DNA of 20,140 bases from NCBI GenBank assembly GCA_020342025.1, contig CP070840.1, positions 1,959,763 to 1,979,902 on the forward strand. The letters are read 5' to 3'. Under the pieces are notes generated by a model. The model was not told where the DNA came from. It did no database searches and saw only the letters and a program-made list of their open reading frames with translations. The DNA is from Deltaproteobacteria bacterium (lineage in GTDB: Bacteria; Desulfobacterota; DSM-4660; Desulfatiglandales; HGW-15). The first letter of the stretch is position 1; each line of letters begins with the position of its first letter. Of this stretch, positions 7,873 to 15,211 are shown piece after piece. Made by a program: the position numbers and the translations under genes.

Positions 7873-7910
7873 AGGCATCCAAAATGGGCCTGTGGCCACC
7901 CCAGATGCCT
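7873..7910 (-). promoter_or_regulatory. Terminator-like hairpin in the thrS leader
   Basis: On the transcript AGGCATC (7904-7910) pairs perfectly with GATGCCT (7873-7879). The inner part can extend the stem through G-U pairs and a TGG/CCA segment to a three-base loop (ACA). The stem is followed by TTATTTTCTTTCT and then, 20 bases after the stem, by the thrS ATG. The shape is that of an intrinsic terminator placed in front of the gene, as in attenuators, though the U-tract is interrupted. Confidence 0.5.
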
Positions 7911-8106
7911 CATTAGAATCTTGATTTAAAAATACAACTCTATGCTAAAACCCTATCTCTTTTGCCTGGACTCAGAAATACCCTGCGTTCTTCTCTGCGA
8001 TTCCTGGATCTGCACCGTTACAAATGAGTGGGCAGGCATTCGTCACTTCTTGGTGCTATTCCGTGAGAGTTATTGAAATCACTTAGAAAATCGAACAACT
8101 CGTTGT

Positions 8107-8135
8107 AAGATACAAGAATGGTTGTGAAAAGTCAA
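8107..8135 (-). promoter_or_regulatory. Sigma70-type promoter for the thrS operon
   Basis: On the minus strand TTGACT (8130-8135, five of six) and TATCTT (8107-8112, four of six) are separated by exactly 17 bases. Transcription would start near 8100, downstream of the tRNA terminator, and give a leader of about 250 bases before thrS. This separates the translation operon from mutL-miaA-pgsA. Confidence 0.55.
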
Positions 8136-8301
8136 GACCCAAGTCTCTCAAGTCCCGGTTTTCCATGAACTTTTTCTATGCTCGGCCCCCTCCACGAAGT
8201 GCCCTGATGAGCCCTTTAGGAATTTGCCTTCAGTGCGTACGCCAATAATCCGGACTCAAGGGTCCGGGCCTTGGTTATGCCACGGAGGCATGTCCACACA
8301 T

Positions 8302-8331
8302 TAAAAGGGGCTGGCTCAAACACCAGCCCCC
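8302..8331 (-). terminator. Intrinsic terminator after tRNA-Val
   Basis: GGGGCTGG-TGTTTGAG-CCAGCCCC is a perfect 8-bp GC-rich stem (8307-8330), followed on the minus strand by TTTTAAT. It begins 17 bases after the tRNA CCA end, so it closes the tRNA transcript and any readthrough from pgsA. Confidence 0.85.
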
Positions 8332-8347
8332 GAATGTCGCGGTTCCC

Positions 8348-8422
8348 TGGTAGGCACGACGGGATTTGAACCCGTGACCCCTACCGTGTCAGGGTAGTGC
8401 TCTCCCCCTGAGCTACGTGCCT
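8348..8422 (-). tRNA. tRNA-Val, anticodon GAC
   Basis: The minus strand folds into a full cloverleaf: acceptor AGGCACG/CGTGCCT, D arm GCTC/GAGC, anticodon stem CTACC/GGTAG with loop CTGACAC, variable loop of five, and T arm ACGGG/CCCGT with loop TTCAAAT. The discriminator is A, and CCA is encoded in the DNA (8348-8350). The anticodon GAC reads Val codons GUC and GUU. A promoter stands just upstream and an intrinsic terminator just downstream. Confidence 0.97.
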
Positions 8423-8436
8423 GTATAGGTCAGTTC

Positions 8437-8463
8437 ATTATCAAGTCCCTCTGCCGCTGTCAA
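8437..8463 (-). promoter_or_regulatory. Probable promoter of the tRNA-Val gene
   Basis: TTGACA (8458-8463, perfect) is followed by GATAAT (8437-8442, five of six) after only 15 bases; the 17-base spacing would give the poor TAATGA. Its position, 14 bases before the mature tRNA 5' end, is right for a tRNA promoter with a very short leader. The short spacer lowers confidence. Confidence 0.5.
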
Positions 8464-8578
8464 GTGTTATTGCCCCCCTGATGCACCGCCTCCAGATCCC
8501 ACGGATTGCCATAATGAGAGACGAATTTCACGATGGATTTAAGCCCAGGATTCTTCTGTGCCTCGGACGGCCGCTCCC

Positions 8579-9121
8579 CTAGCGTTCTCCAGATCCCTCT
8601 CCCATCATCCTGAACCAGTAGTACATATAGTGGAGGCCGGAGGTTATCGTGAGGAGAGCGGTGAGATAGAAGATATAGGGATAGAACTGTGCAAAGTCGG
8701 ACAGGTAGCCCTGGGATAGGACAGCAACGATCGTTATGAACTGGAGCCAGGTGGTGACTTTACTCACGGCAGAGGGCTTGACCATGAATTCCATCCGGTT
8801 CAACGAGAGAACGATCACTCCCAGAAGGATCATTATGTCCCTACTGAAGACCAAAACAGTCAACCACGCGGGCAAATGACCTGTGACAGAAAGTGTGACA
8901 AAGGCGGCGACCAGGAGTAACTTGTCCGCGATTGGATCCAGATAAGCGCCAAGTTTACTCCTCTGATTCATTAGCCTCGCCAGCATCCCGTCAAGTCCAT
9001 CGCTTAGCGCGCACAACAGGAATAGGATGAGAGCCGGCAGAAACCGGTCATTGATCAGGTAAATGACAAAGACAGGTGCCAGGATGATCCTGATGGTCGT
9101 GATGAGATTGGGGACTGTCAT
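8579..9121 (-). CDS. pgsA: CDP-diacylglycerol--glycerol-3-phosphate 3-phosphatidyltransferase
   Basis: This inner-membrane enzyme makes phosphatidylglycerol phosphate, the precursor of phosphatidylglycerol and cardiolipin. It has 180 residues from the ATG at 9121 (MTVPNLITTIRIILAP, the usual N-terminus). The CDP-alcohol phosphotransferase signature is complete: DGLDGMLAR, eight residues, G, three, D, three, D (GAYLDPIAD), about residues 56-81. Hydrophobic segments follow (LLVAAFVTLSVTG, TVLVFSRDIMILLGVIVLSL and two more). Length and motif favour pgsA over pssA or cls-type enzymes. It starts five bases after the stop of the secreted protein upstream, so the two are probably translationally coupled. 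A longer frame reaching 9172 overlaps that gene and is not needed. Confidence 0.92.
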   Translation of the reverse strand: MTVPNLITTIRIILAPVFVIYLINDRFLPALILFLLCALSDGLDGMLARLMNQRSKLGAYLDPIADKLLLVAAFVTLSVTGHLPAWLTVLVFSRDIMILLGVIVLSLNRMEFMVKPSAVSKVTTWLQFITIVAVLSQGYLSDFAQFYPYIFYLTALLTITSGLHYMYYWFRMMGEGSGER

Positions 9122-9126
9122 GGCCA

Positions 9127-10308
9127 CTATCTTATAAGGACAACGATTTCTCCCTCCTCGGTCTTGGCCCAATCCGCCTTAAAAGGAAGATTCTCATGAC
9201 TTGATACTCTGCCAAGAAACTTTTCCTCATCCCCAAGGAACTCCACGGCCAAAGACATGGAATCCCCTCTGAGTCGAGTCTGCCTTACAGATTTGACACC
9301 GGGCACGTTCTTTTCAAGAAAATTCTTGAACTCTCTAAACTGCCTGAAACTCCTCAGACCTTTCACTGTGAGTGATAGTTTTGCCGTTTTTGTTTCAGGG
9401 AGTTCTATGGCCATCATGATTTCGGGACTCAAACGGCTAGCCACATTGTTAACGGCAATCTCAATGGTCTCCACCATCTGCTCCATGTCACGGGTGTCCC
9501 CACCCATCCGCTCGCTCTGCATGTCCCGACCGATCATGATCCTGTTCTGCACATGAAGCGCCTTGAGTACGATGGAGACCTCACCTCCCCCAGTGATTTC
9601 ACAACTGCCCCGAACAACCACATCCGCAGAGAAGAGTTCGCCCCATCTGACGGCATCCTCATCTGACAAATCCAGGGCCTTCATCTCCGGAGAATACTCC
9701 CCCTCTGGAATTTTCAGCAATCGGCTTATGGGCTGAAAGCCACGTTCTTGAAAGACCCTATGTAGGGCCAGTTCCACTGGACTCAAGGCTGAGTCGGTTT
9801 CAGGGTCCTTCCACCAGTAGGCGGTCTTCCCTTCTCTGGTTTGCGTCTGAGAAACCAAAAAGAGGACCTTGATGGGAGGACCCTCCCTTGGGATTGCACC
9901 CATTTCCCTCAACTTCTCTTCCATGACTTTGTCATTTATTTTGACCCGAACAAGGATCTTGTATTCCTTATCCATTTTCTCTTCAGCAAGGATATGGAAG
10001 TTTTCAATCTCTTCCCTGGCCTTTGGTATGACATCCTGGAGGAGTCTTGGGAAATGATTAATCATAGTCTGGCTCCCCAGCCGTCTCCCCAGATACTCTT
10101 CCACCCCCTTAACCAGGGCCTCAGCAATGGCCATCTTTCTCGCGTTGGCCACATTGCCCTCTATAATGGTGCCCGTACCGATCACCAGGATTTCGTTCTG
10201 TACCGGTTTGGTGTCAACCTGAGCAACGGACAACGCGTTATTGCAAACAGAAAGGAGTGACCCGATGAGGATCTTCACCAAAACACCTTTTAGTCCGCGA
10301 TGCGTCAT
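9127..10308 (-). CDS. Secreted protein with FlgT/LPP20-like N-terminal domain, function unknown
   Basis: 393 residues. The N-terminus looks like a signal peptide (VLVKILIGSLLSVCNNALSVAQ, probable cleavage after ALSVA), so the protein should be periplasmic or outer-membrane associated. Residues about 45-130 (GTGTIIEGNVANARKMAIAE ... YKILVRVKINDKVMEEKLR) resemble the N-terminal fold of flagellar protein FlgT and related LPP20-type domains: a beta strand, the ARKMAIAEAL helix, and a closing strand pair. The middle part (ALHRVFQERGF, ADVVVRGSCEI) recalls LpoB-like or CsgG-like periplasmic modules, and the C-terminus (FREFKNFLEKNVPGVKSVRQ) is another small alpha/beta unit. No flagellar genes are nearby. 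It lies between miaA and pgsA and is nearly joined to pgsA, which suggests an envelope role. The family names rest on recall of motifs, not a search. Confidence 0.7.
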   Translation of the reverse strand: MTHRGLKGVLVKILIGSLLSVCNNALSVAQVDTKPVQNEILVIGTGTIIEGNVANARKMAIAEALVKGVEEYLGRRLGSQTMINHFPRLLQDVIPKAREEIENFHILAEEKMDKEYKILVRVKINDKVMEEKLREMGAIPREGPPIKVLFLVSQTQTREGKTAYWWKDPETDSALSPVELALHRVFQERGFQPISRLLKIPEGEYSPEMKALDLSDEDAVRWGELFSADVVVRGSCEITGGGEVSIVLKALHVQNRIMIGRDMQSERMGGDTRDMEQMVETIEIAVNNVASRLSPEIMMAIELPETKTAKLSLTVKGLRSFRQFREFKNFLEKNVPGVKSVRQTRLRGDSMSLAVEFLGDEEKFLGRVSSHENLPFKADWAKTEEGEIVVLIR

Positions 10309-10411
10309 AGCCTATCGTTCTCCTCCGTTCCAGAAATCTGCCTGAATGGCCTCCTCTAATGAGGGTATGCTTTCACCCGGCTCTGCATATTTAAATAAAA
10401 AGATTCCCAGG

Positions 10412-11344
10412 TCAAGGGTTAACCATCTGAAAGACCTCTATCTTCCTGATGATACCCTCCATGTCCTGAGGCTTTACCCAGACCATTTCGGGATCGGCTC
10501 CAAACCAGGTTAACTGCCTTTTAGCATACCTCCGCGTGTCCCTCTGCAATTCATGCGTTGTTTCATCCAGTGCACAGGCGCCTTTCAAGTACTTGACCAC
10601 ATGCCTGTATCCAAGTGACTTCATGGGCTTCAGTTCGGGCGAGTAGCCCTGCTTCAGCAGCCTTTGCGTTTCCTCCACAAGACCACCCTCTATCATTTTC
10701 AGGGACCGCTGATTGATTCGCTCATAAAGTTCTTTCCTATTCAAATCGATACAAATTTTGAGGGCCTCGAAGGCGTTATCCCTAAAACCATGTCTTTGAA
10801 TGAGAGACGAAGGGCGTTGTCGGGTGAGGTGAATAATCTCCAGGGCCCGTGTGATCCTCACCCTATCGTGGGGATGGATCTTACGGGCGGACTCTGGGTC
10901 AAGCTCTTTAAGCTTTTCATAAAGAAACTCTGCGCCCTGTTCCTTCCATGTTCGGCCTAGTTCTTCCCTGAACCCTAGATCCGCGGGAGGACAATCAAGG
11001 AGCCCACCCAGCAGAGTCTTTATGTAAAGGCCCGTTCCACCCACCACAAAAGGGACTTTGCCCCGGGATGCCATATCCTGCAATTGGGGAATGGCTAGAG
11101 ATCGATACTTGGCTGCGTCAAAATCCTCGTCTGGATTGACCACATCAAGGAGGTGATGGGGGACGCCTCTTCTCTCTGCCATTGTGGGTTTGGCCGTCCC
11201 CAAATCCATGCCTCGGTAAACCTGCATGGAATCGGCATTGACGATCTCCCCTCCCGCATGTAGGGCCAACTCAACGGCCAACGAGCTCTTCCCAGAGGCC
11301 GTAGGCCCGGTAATAACGATCACCTTTGGCTTGTCATTGGTCAT
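10412..11344 (-). CDS. miaA: tRNA dimethylallyltransferase
   Basis: MiaA transfers the dimethylallyl group to N6 of A37 in tRNAs that read codons starting with U. At 310 residues it has the typical length. It shows the P-loop GPTASGKSS (about 14-22), the substrate-binding block NADSMQVYRGMDLGTAKP, PHHLLDVVNPDE, GGTGLYIKTLLGG, and HDRVRITRALEI. The ATG at 11344 gives the usual short N-terminus. It follows mutL by 85 bases, the same mutL-miaA order as in E. coli, but no hfq follows; a secreted protein gene comes next instead. Confidence 0.97.
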   Translation of the reverse strand: MTNDKPKVIVITGPTASGKSSLAVELALHAGGEIVNADSMQVYRGMDLGTAKPTMAERRGVPHHLLDVVNPDEDFDAAKYRSLAIPQLQDMASRGKVPFVVGGTGLYIKTLLGGLLDCPPADLGFREELGRTWKEQGAEFLYEKLKELDPESARKIHPHDRVRITRALEIIHLTRQRPSSLIQRHGFRDNAFEALKICIDLNRKELYERINQRSLKMIEGGLVEETQRLLKQGYSPELKPMKSLGYRHVVKYLKGACALDETTHELQRDTRRYAKRQLTWFGADPEMVWVKPQDMEGIIRKIEVFQMVNP

Positions 11345-11429
11345 CGCTCATAAGCCTTGGAAGGATAAAGGCCTTGTCCGACAAACATCAGTTCACTTTA
11401 GTCCCTTTAGATCACTTTAGGCACTGCCC

Positions 11430-13166
11430 TCACACGACCCTCTTGAACATCTTCTCTATCTCGTAATAGCTCAATCTCTTGAGGATAGGTCTGCCGTGCG
11501 GGCAATTTGTGGGGAGATCCATCTCTTCCAATTGATTCAGGAGCAGAGCCATTTCTTCATGAGACATCCTTTTTCCCGCCCTGATAGCGCCGTGGCACGC
11601 CATGACTGTCAATATTTTCTCCATGGCCTTCGCACTTGAAAGATCATCCTCCTCCTCCAGCACAGGAATAATGTCATACAAGAACTTTTCCCACTGCGCA
11701 TGAATCAGAGAAGAAGGCACCGATCTCAACAGGAAGGTATTCCCACCAAAGTGCTCCAGTTCGAGCCCCAGTTTCACCAGTTGATCCAGCTTCTGCTGGA
11801 TAATTCTTGCTTCATTGACTGAAACTTCCAATTTATGAGGGATCAAAAAGGACTGGCGTTCAATTCGCATGGTCTGATACGCCCCCTTAAGGGCCTCATA
11901 GACGATCCTTTCATGGGCCGCATGTTGATCCACCATGAGAAGACCATCTCTTGTCTGGCAAAGGATATAGGTGCCCTTCAGCTGGCCGATGACATGGGGC
12001 CCCTCTCTCACAAAATAGGGCTCTTGAAATACCTTCTCAGGGACACCCGACCTCTCATATGAGGGTAGCGAATACGCCATGGGGGGCTCCGCCATGTCCA
12101 CGCCACTTAAAGGCTTCTCCGCCGTCTCTCTCAGCTCTCTGTACCCCTCATCAATGCCCGTCTCAAAAATAGCATGAAATCGCTGCCGCAAGGTGTCCTC
12201 AACGGACGATATGATCGTCTGATAGACCAGACGGCTATGGCGAAAGCGTATCTCTTGTTTCGTGGGGTGAACATTGATATCCACCAACGAGGGGTCTACC
12301 TCTAAAAAGATGACGACCTGCGGATAGCGTCCCTTCATGAGACGTTGCCCATAACCTTCCATGACGGCCCGCGTAACAAGCCTGTCCCGGATGCTCCTGT
12401 TATTAACGTATATGAAAATACGATCCCCCCGGCTTCTGCTCAAATCTGGTGGGGCCAGATAGGCTTTGATCTTGAGCTCTCCGGCCTGTTGATCAAGGTC
12501 TACCAAGGTCCGAGCCACGTCCCGGCCCATCAGCACCGAAAGACGGTTTAAATCGTTCTCTGAAAGGGGGAGATTTAGGATGGTCTTCGTCCGGTCCTCC
12601 AGTCTGAAATGGATATGGAGAAATGGCAGGGCAATCCGGGACAAGGTATCGATAATGTGATCTGCTTCTGTCTTATCGGCCCGGAGGAACTTTCGCCTGG
12701 CAGGCACATTGTAAAAAAGGTCTCTCACCTCAACGATTGTTCCGGCTGGACAGCCTATTTCATCCACGGATCTCAGTTTACCCCCATCCACTTTCACCCT
12801 GTGACCGATCAACTGCTCGGCTGGGCGTGACGTGATCTCCATCCGTGATACAGAGGCTGTACTGGGCAGGGCCTCTCCCCTGAAACCCAAGGAACACAGG
12901 GAGAAGAGGTCTGAGACCGACCTGATCTTACTTGTGGCGTGCCTCTCCAGGCACAGCAGCAGGTCGTCCCGGTTCATCCCCACGCCGTTATCACTCACCT
13001 TAATGCGTCTTTTCCCTCCATTTTCAATCGTTACCTCTACCCTGGTGGATCCTGCGTCAATGCTATTGTCCAGCAGTTCCCTGACAACAGAGGCAGGTCT
13101 CTCGATGACTTCCCCCGCGGCTATCTGAGAGGCTACCTTTTCTGGAAGTATCCTGATCGCATTCAT
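11430..13166 (-). CDS. mutL: DNA mismatch repair protein MutL with endonuclease motif
   Basis: 578 residues. The N-terminal GHKL ATPase is complete: the catalytic Glu in VVRELLDNSIDAG (Glu30, Asn34), SDNGVGM, the ATP lid RHATSKI and GFRGEALPS. The C-terminal dimerisation domain carries the metal-binding endonuclease motif DQHAAHERIVYE (about 413-424), ACHGAIRA, and CPHGRP (about 555-560). E. coli MutL lacks these endonuclease residues, so this MutL should nick DNA itself in a methyl-independent repair pathway; MutH would not be needed. The usual ENS of the ATPase motif is DNS here, a mild change. mutL heads the run mutL-miaA-secreted protein-pgsA. Confidence 0.97.
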   Translation of the reverse strand: MNAIRILPEKVASQIAAGEVIERPASVVRELLDNSIDAGSTRVEVTIENGGKRRIKVSDNGVGMNRDDLLLCLERHATSKIRSVSDLFSLCSLGFRGEALPSTASVSRMEITSRPAEQLIGHRVKVDGGKLRSVDEIGCPAGTIVEVRDLFYNVPARRKFLRADKTEADHIIDTLSRIALPFLHIHFRLEDRTKTILNLPLSENDLNRLSVLMGRDVARTLVDLDQQAGELKIKAYLAPPDLSRSRGDRIFIYVNNRSIRDRLVTRAVMEGYGQRLMKGRYPQVVIFLEVDPSLVDINVHPTKQEIRFRHSRLVYQTIISSVEDTLRQRFHAIFETGIDEGYRELRETAEKPLSGVDMAEPPMAYSLPSYERSGVPEKVFQEPYFVREGPHVIGQLKGTYILCQTRDGLLMVDQHAAHERIVYEALKGAYQTMRIERQSFLIPHKLEVSVNEARIIQQKLDQLVKLGLELEHFGGNTFLLRSVPSSLIHAQWEKFLYDIIPVLEEEDDLSSAKAMEKILTVMACHGAIRAGKRMSHEEMALLLNQLEEMDLPTNCPHGRPILKRLSYYEIEKMFKRVV

Positions 13167-13208
13167 GGCTCTCGTGAGACCCTTTTAAGGGATAGAAGGG
13201 CTTCAATC

Positions 13209-13230
13209 TTGTTCTATTAACATGGAACAA
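13209..13230. promoter_or_regulatory. Inverted repeat upstream of mutL
   Basis: TTGTTC-N10-GAACAA is a perfect 6-bp inverted repeat 43 bases before the mutL ATG. On the minus strand a weak promoter-like pair, TTGCAC and TAATAG with a 17-base spacer, overlaps it. It could be an operator or a small hairpin; the sequence does not match any operator I know with confidence. Confidence 0.25.
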
Positions 13231-13336
13231 AGGCGTGTGCAACGGAGAGAGGACGGGACAGGTAACTTTCTATTTCTGCCCTCCCGCTCTTTTTTGTTCC
13301 CGTGTCACAACCATGGAGCAAGGAGGGCGCCAATCC

Positions 13337-14200
13337 CTACAGCGTGAGGAGCTCTTCATCCACATTGAAAAGATGCATGGGACTGGGAATATTGAAGATT
13401 TTTGAGAAGATGCCGTTTCGGGCGGCCAGACGAAGATTTCTGCTCCCAATGGGGTCGTAGGATAGACAGGTTGATGATTCTGTATTTGTCAGGAAATCTT
13501 TCACAAGACGAAATGCCAGGTTGATCATAAAGTTCAAATAAACCGGGGAAATCTGGTACCGGGATCCTCTCCTCACGAGGCCTACGGGTTGTGAGGCGTT
13601 TAGAAAATCGGACAGTTTCACGGACTGGGTAAAAATATGCTTCCTTGTCCTAAGCCCGTTTCTGCTTGTTCGTACGGCCGATCTGAGGAGTTCGTCACAA
13701 CCCAACTCCTCCCTGCTCAACAGATCTCTCGCAATTCTCGTGTAAATGGGCCCGACGAACTGATCTGCCTTCGCCTCCACATAGATATGCCCCATCCGCT
13801 TCCATGCGGAGACACTGTGAATCAGTTTGGGCACATAGTAATTGTGGGCCACCACATCTGCCGCGAGATGAGAAAGGAACCCGTATGCGTAGGCTGTCTC
13901 CCTGTCATCCCCTGCTTCCTCGAAGAACCTGAAACCTGTGTCCCAGTTGTGGGAATGACCATCTTTACTTTTTTGCCCTTTGCCCACAAAGAAATCGGCT
14001 GAAAGACTCCCATAGAGATACTCCATGGGAAACAACTGAATAACCCTCGCCACAGGAGGAAGTATATGTTTCAATTCATCCAGAATAGTACATCCAATCA
14101 CCGTATGTATAGCGGGCCCCCATGCCCAGGCACCCTCAGTGTGGATGAGTTGGTATATGAGAGAGATAATGAGAAAAAATAAGATTTTTAATAGAAACAT
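13337..14200 (-). CDS. Secreted zinc phospholipase C-like protein
   Basis: 287 residues from the ATG at 14200. The N-terminus is a signal peptide (MFLLKILFFLIISLIYQLI) with an AWA cleavage site that would expose Trp27 as the first mature residue (WGPAIH). In zinc-dependent phospholipase C (PF00882) the N-terminal Trp itself binds zinc. Other likely ligands are visible: SADFF, DGHSHNWD, SHLAADVVAH and GHIYVEAKAD (the His-x3-Glu pair). The substrate is unknown; such proteins in environmental bacteria need not be toxins. In-frame starts at 14251 and 14260 exist, but the predicted promoter's -10 box covers them, so the start at 14200 fits the transcript. It diverges from radC. Confidence 0.78.
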   Translation of the reverse strand: MFLLKILFFLIISLIYQLIHTEGAWAWGPAIHTVIGCTILDELKHILPPVARVIQLFPMEYLYGSLSADFFVGKGQKSKDGHSHNWDTGFRFFEEAGDDRETAYAYGFLSHLAADVVAHNYYVPKLIHSVSAWKRMGHIYVEAKADQFVGPIYTRIARDLLSREELGCDELLRSAVRTSRNGLRTRKHIFTQSVKLSDFLNASQPVGLVRRGSRYQISPVYLNFMINLAFRLVKDFLTNTESSTCLSYDPIGSRNLRLAARNGIFSKIFNIPSPMHLFNVDEELLTL

Positions 14201-14249
14201 CAATCCAGTACCCTTCTTATCACCTTTAGAATTTTTAGTTAAGCTGGTC

Positions 14250-14278
14250 ATTATATCCACTTATAAAAAAAATTGCAA
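14250..14278 (-). promoter_or_regulatory. Promoter of the phospholipase C-like gene
   Basis: On the minus strand TTGCAA (14273-14278) and a perfect TATAAT (14250-14255) are separated by 17 bases, including a run of eight T. The start of transcription would fall near 14243, inside the longer frame, and leave a leader of about 43 bases before the ATG at 14200. Confidence 0.65.
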
Positions 14279-14337
14279 AAACTCTTACATATTCTCCGAC
14301 ACAGAGATAGGGCAATCCCCTAAGCTTTTTACATGGA

Positions 14338-14366
14338 TTGACTACGCCTGAGTAAGGTTGTATGCT
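14338..14366 (+). promoter_or_regulatory. Promoter of radC
   Basis: TTGACT (14338-14343, five of six) and TATGCT (14361-14366, four of six) lie 17 bases apart on the plus strand. Transcription would start near 14373, about 58 bases before the radC ATG. It faces away from the phospholipase C-like gene's promoter, and about 60 bases separate the two -35 boxes. Confidence 0.55.
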
Positions 14367-14431
14367 TCAACGGCTTAAGCTTTTCCAATTCTAAACAGGC
14401 ACATACGCCTCCAGCACAACATCCCATCCAC

Positions 14432-15160
14432 ATGGACAAGGAAGACTGGCAAAAAAAGGGGGAAGGCCACCGACAGAGATTGCGGGACAAATTTATGGAG
14501 GCCGGCCTTGAGAGATTTTCAGACGAGGAGGTGGTGGAGTTCCTCCTCACCCTGGGAACCCCCAGAAGAGATATGAAGCCCCAAGCCAGGGAAGCCCTGA
14601 AAAAGTTCGGCACCCTTTCCGGAGTCCTCTCCGCGCCCAGAGAAAAACTGAGGGAGATCAAGGGGATCGGACCCAAAAATGCCCTTTACTTGAATCTTGT
14701 TCATCAGGTTGCCAGGAGGTATCTCAGAGACCGGGCAAAGGGAAAGGCCTTTTTCGGTTCATCAAAGGCGGTCTTCGACTATTTGTTTCATTCCATGCGG
14801 GATTTGAAAAGGGAGGTATTCAAGGTCCTCTTTCTTACCCGCAAGAACGAATTGATCTCTGACCAGGACGTGTTCCTGGGCAGCTTATCGGGGAGTGCCA
14901 TCTATCCCCGGGAGGTGGTCACCCTGGCTTTAGAAAATTCAGCGGCGGCCCTGGTTTTCGTACATAATCATCCATCTGGAGATCCCACCCCCTCCATCGA
15001 AGACCGAAAACTGACCAGAGATCTGGTGTGGGCGTCCCAGCTCCTGATGATCCAGGTGCTCGACCACGTGATCATAGGAAACAATACCTATTACAGTTTC
15101 GCAGACCAAGGCCTTATCAGGCAATACGCGGAAGAATTTGAACAGAGAGTCACCTCCTAG
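14432..15160 (+). CDS. radC: RadC-family JAB/MPN domain protein
   Basis: 242 residues. The N-terminal half has a helix-hairpin-helix (SAPREKLREIKGIGPKNAL, about 70-88). The C-terminal half is the RadC-type MPN/JAB metalloprotease-like domain with the zinc motif HNHPSGDPTPSIED (about 181-194), an upstream conserved Glu in the PREVV region, and the closing DHVIIG. The biochemical role of RadC is still unsettled; the old link to recombination repair in E. coli was withdrawn. The ATG at 14432 has no strong ribosome binding site, and no better start is seen. It is a single gene converging on the aldo/keto reductase. Confidence 0.93.
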   Translation: MDKEDWQKKGEGHRQRLRDKFMEAGLERFSDEEVVEFLLTLGTPRRDMKPQAREALKKFGTLSGVLSAPREKLREIKGIGPKNALYLNLVHQVARRYLRDRAKGKAFFGSSKAVFDYLFHSMRDLKREVFKVLFLTRKNELISDQDVFLGSLSGSAIYPREVVTLALENSAAALVFVHNHPSGDPTPSIEDRKLTRDLVWASQLLMIQVLDHVIIGNNTYYSFADQGLIRQYAEEFEQRVTS

Positions 15161-15211
15161 ACGAAGCTCTTTGCTCTTTCCTCCTTACTGCTGACTCGTC
15201 CCCCTTTTTGT

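Larger units (their letters stand above)
7853..8347 (-). other. Region between tRNA-Val and thrS: terminator, promoter and long leader
   Basis: No coding frame is supported. In transcript order it holds the tRNA terminator (8302-8331), a perfect hairpin CCGGAC-CCTTGA-GTCCGG (8250-8267), a promoter (8107-8135), and a thrS leader of about 250 bases. The leader includes a long-range stem (TGCCTG 8033-8038 with CAGGCA 7963-7968, plus ACTC 8026-8029 with GAGT 7970-7973) and the terminator-like hairpin. I saw no clear T-box consensus. Confidence 0.55.

Noticed and set aside
7873..7910. A T-box riboswitch before thrS (GGGGTGGCCAC resembles the GGGTGG core)
   Set aside because: The ACCGCG half of the T-box consensus is missing, and no stem I features or Thr specifier loop could be placed; kept only as a terminator-like hairpin.
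8579..9172. pgsA with a start at 9172
   Set aside because: It would overlap the upstream gene by 46 bases and add a hydrophilic stretch not found in the family; the ATG at 9121 gives the standard N-terminus.
13278..13328. Inverted repeat GCCCTCC/GGAGGGC after the phospholipase C-like gene as a terminator
   Set aside because: The loop is 37 bases and no U-tract follows on the minus strand.
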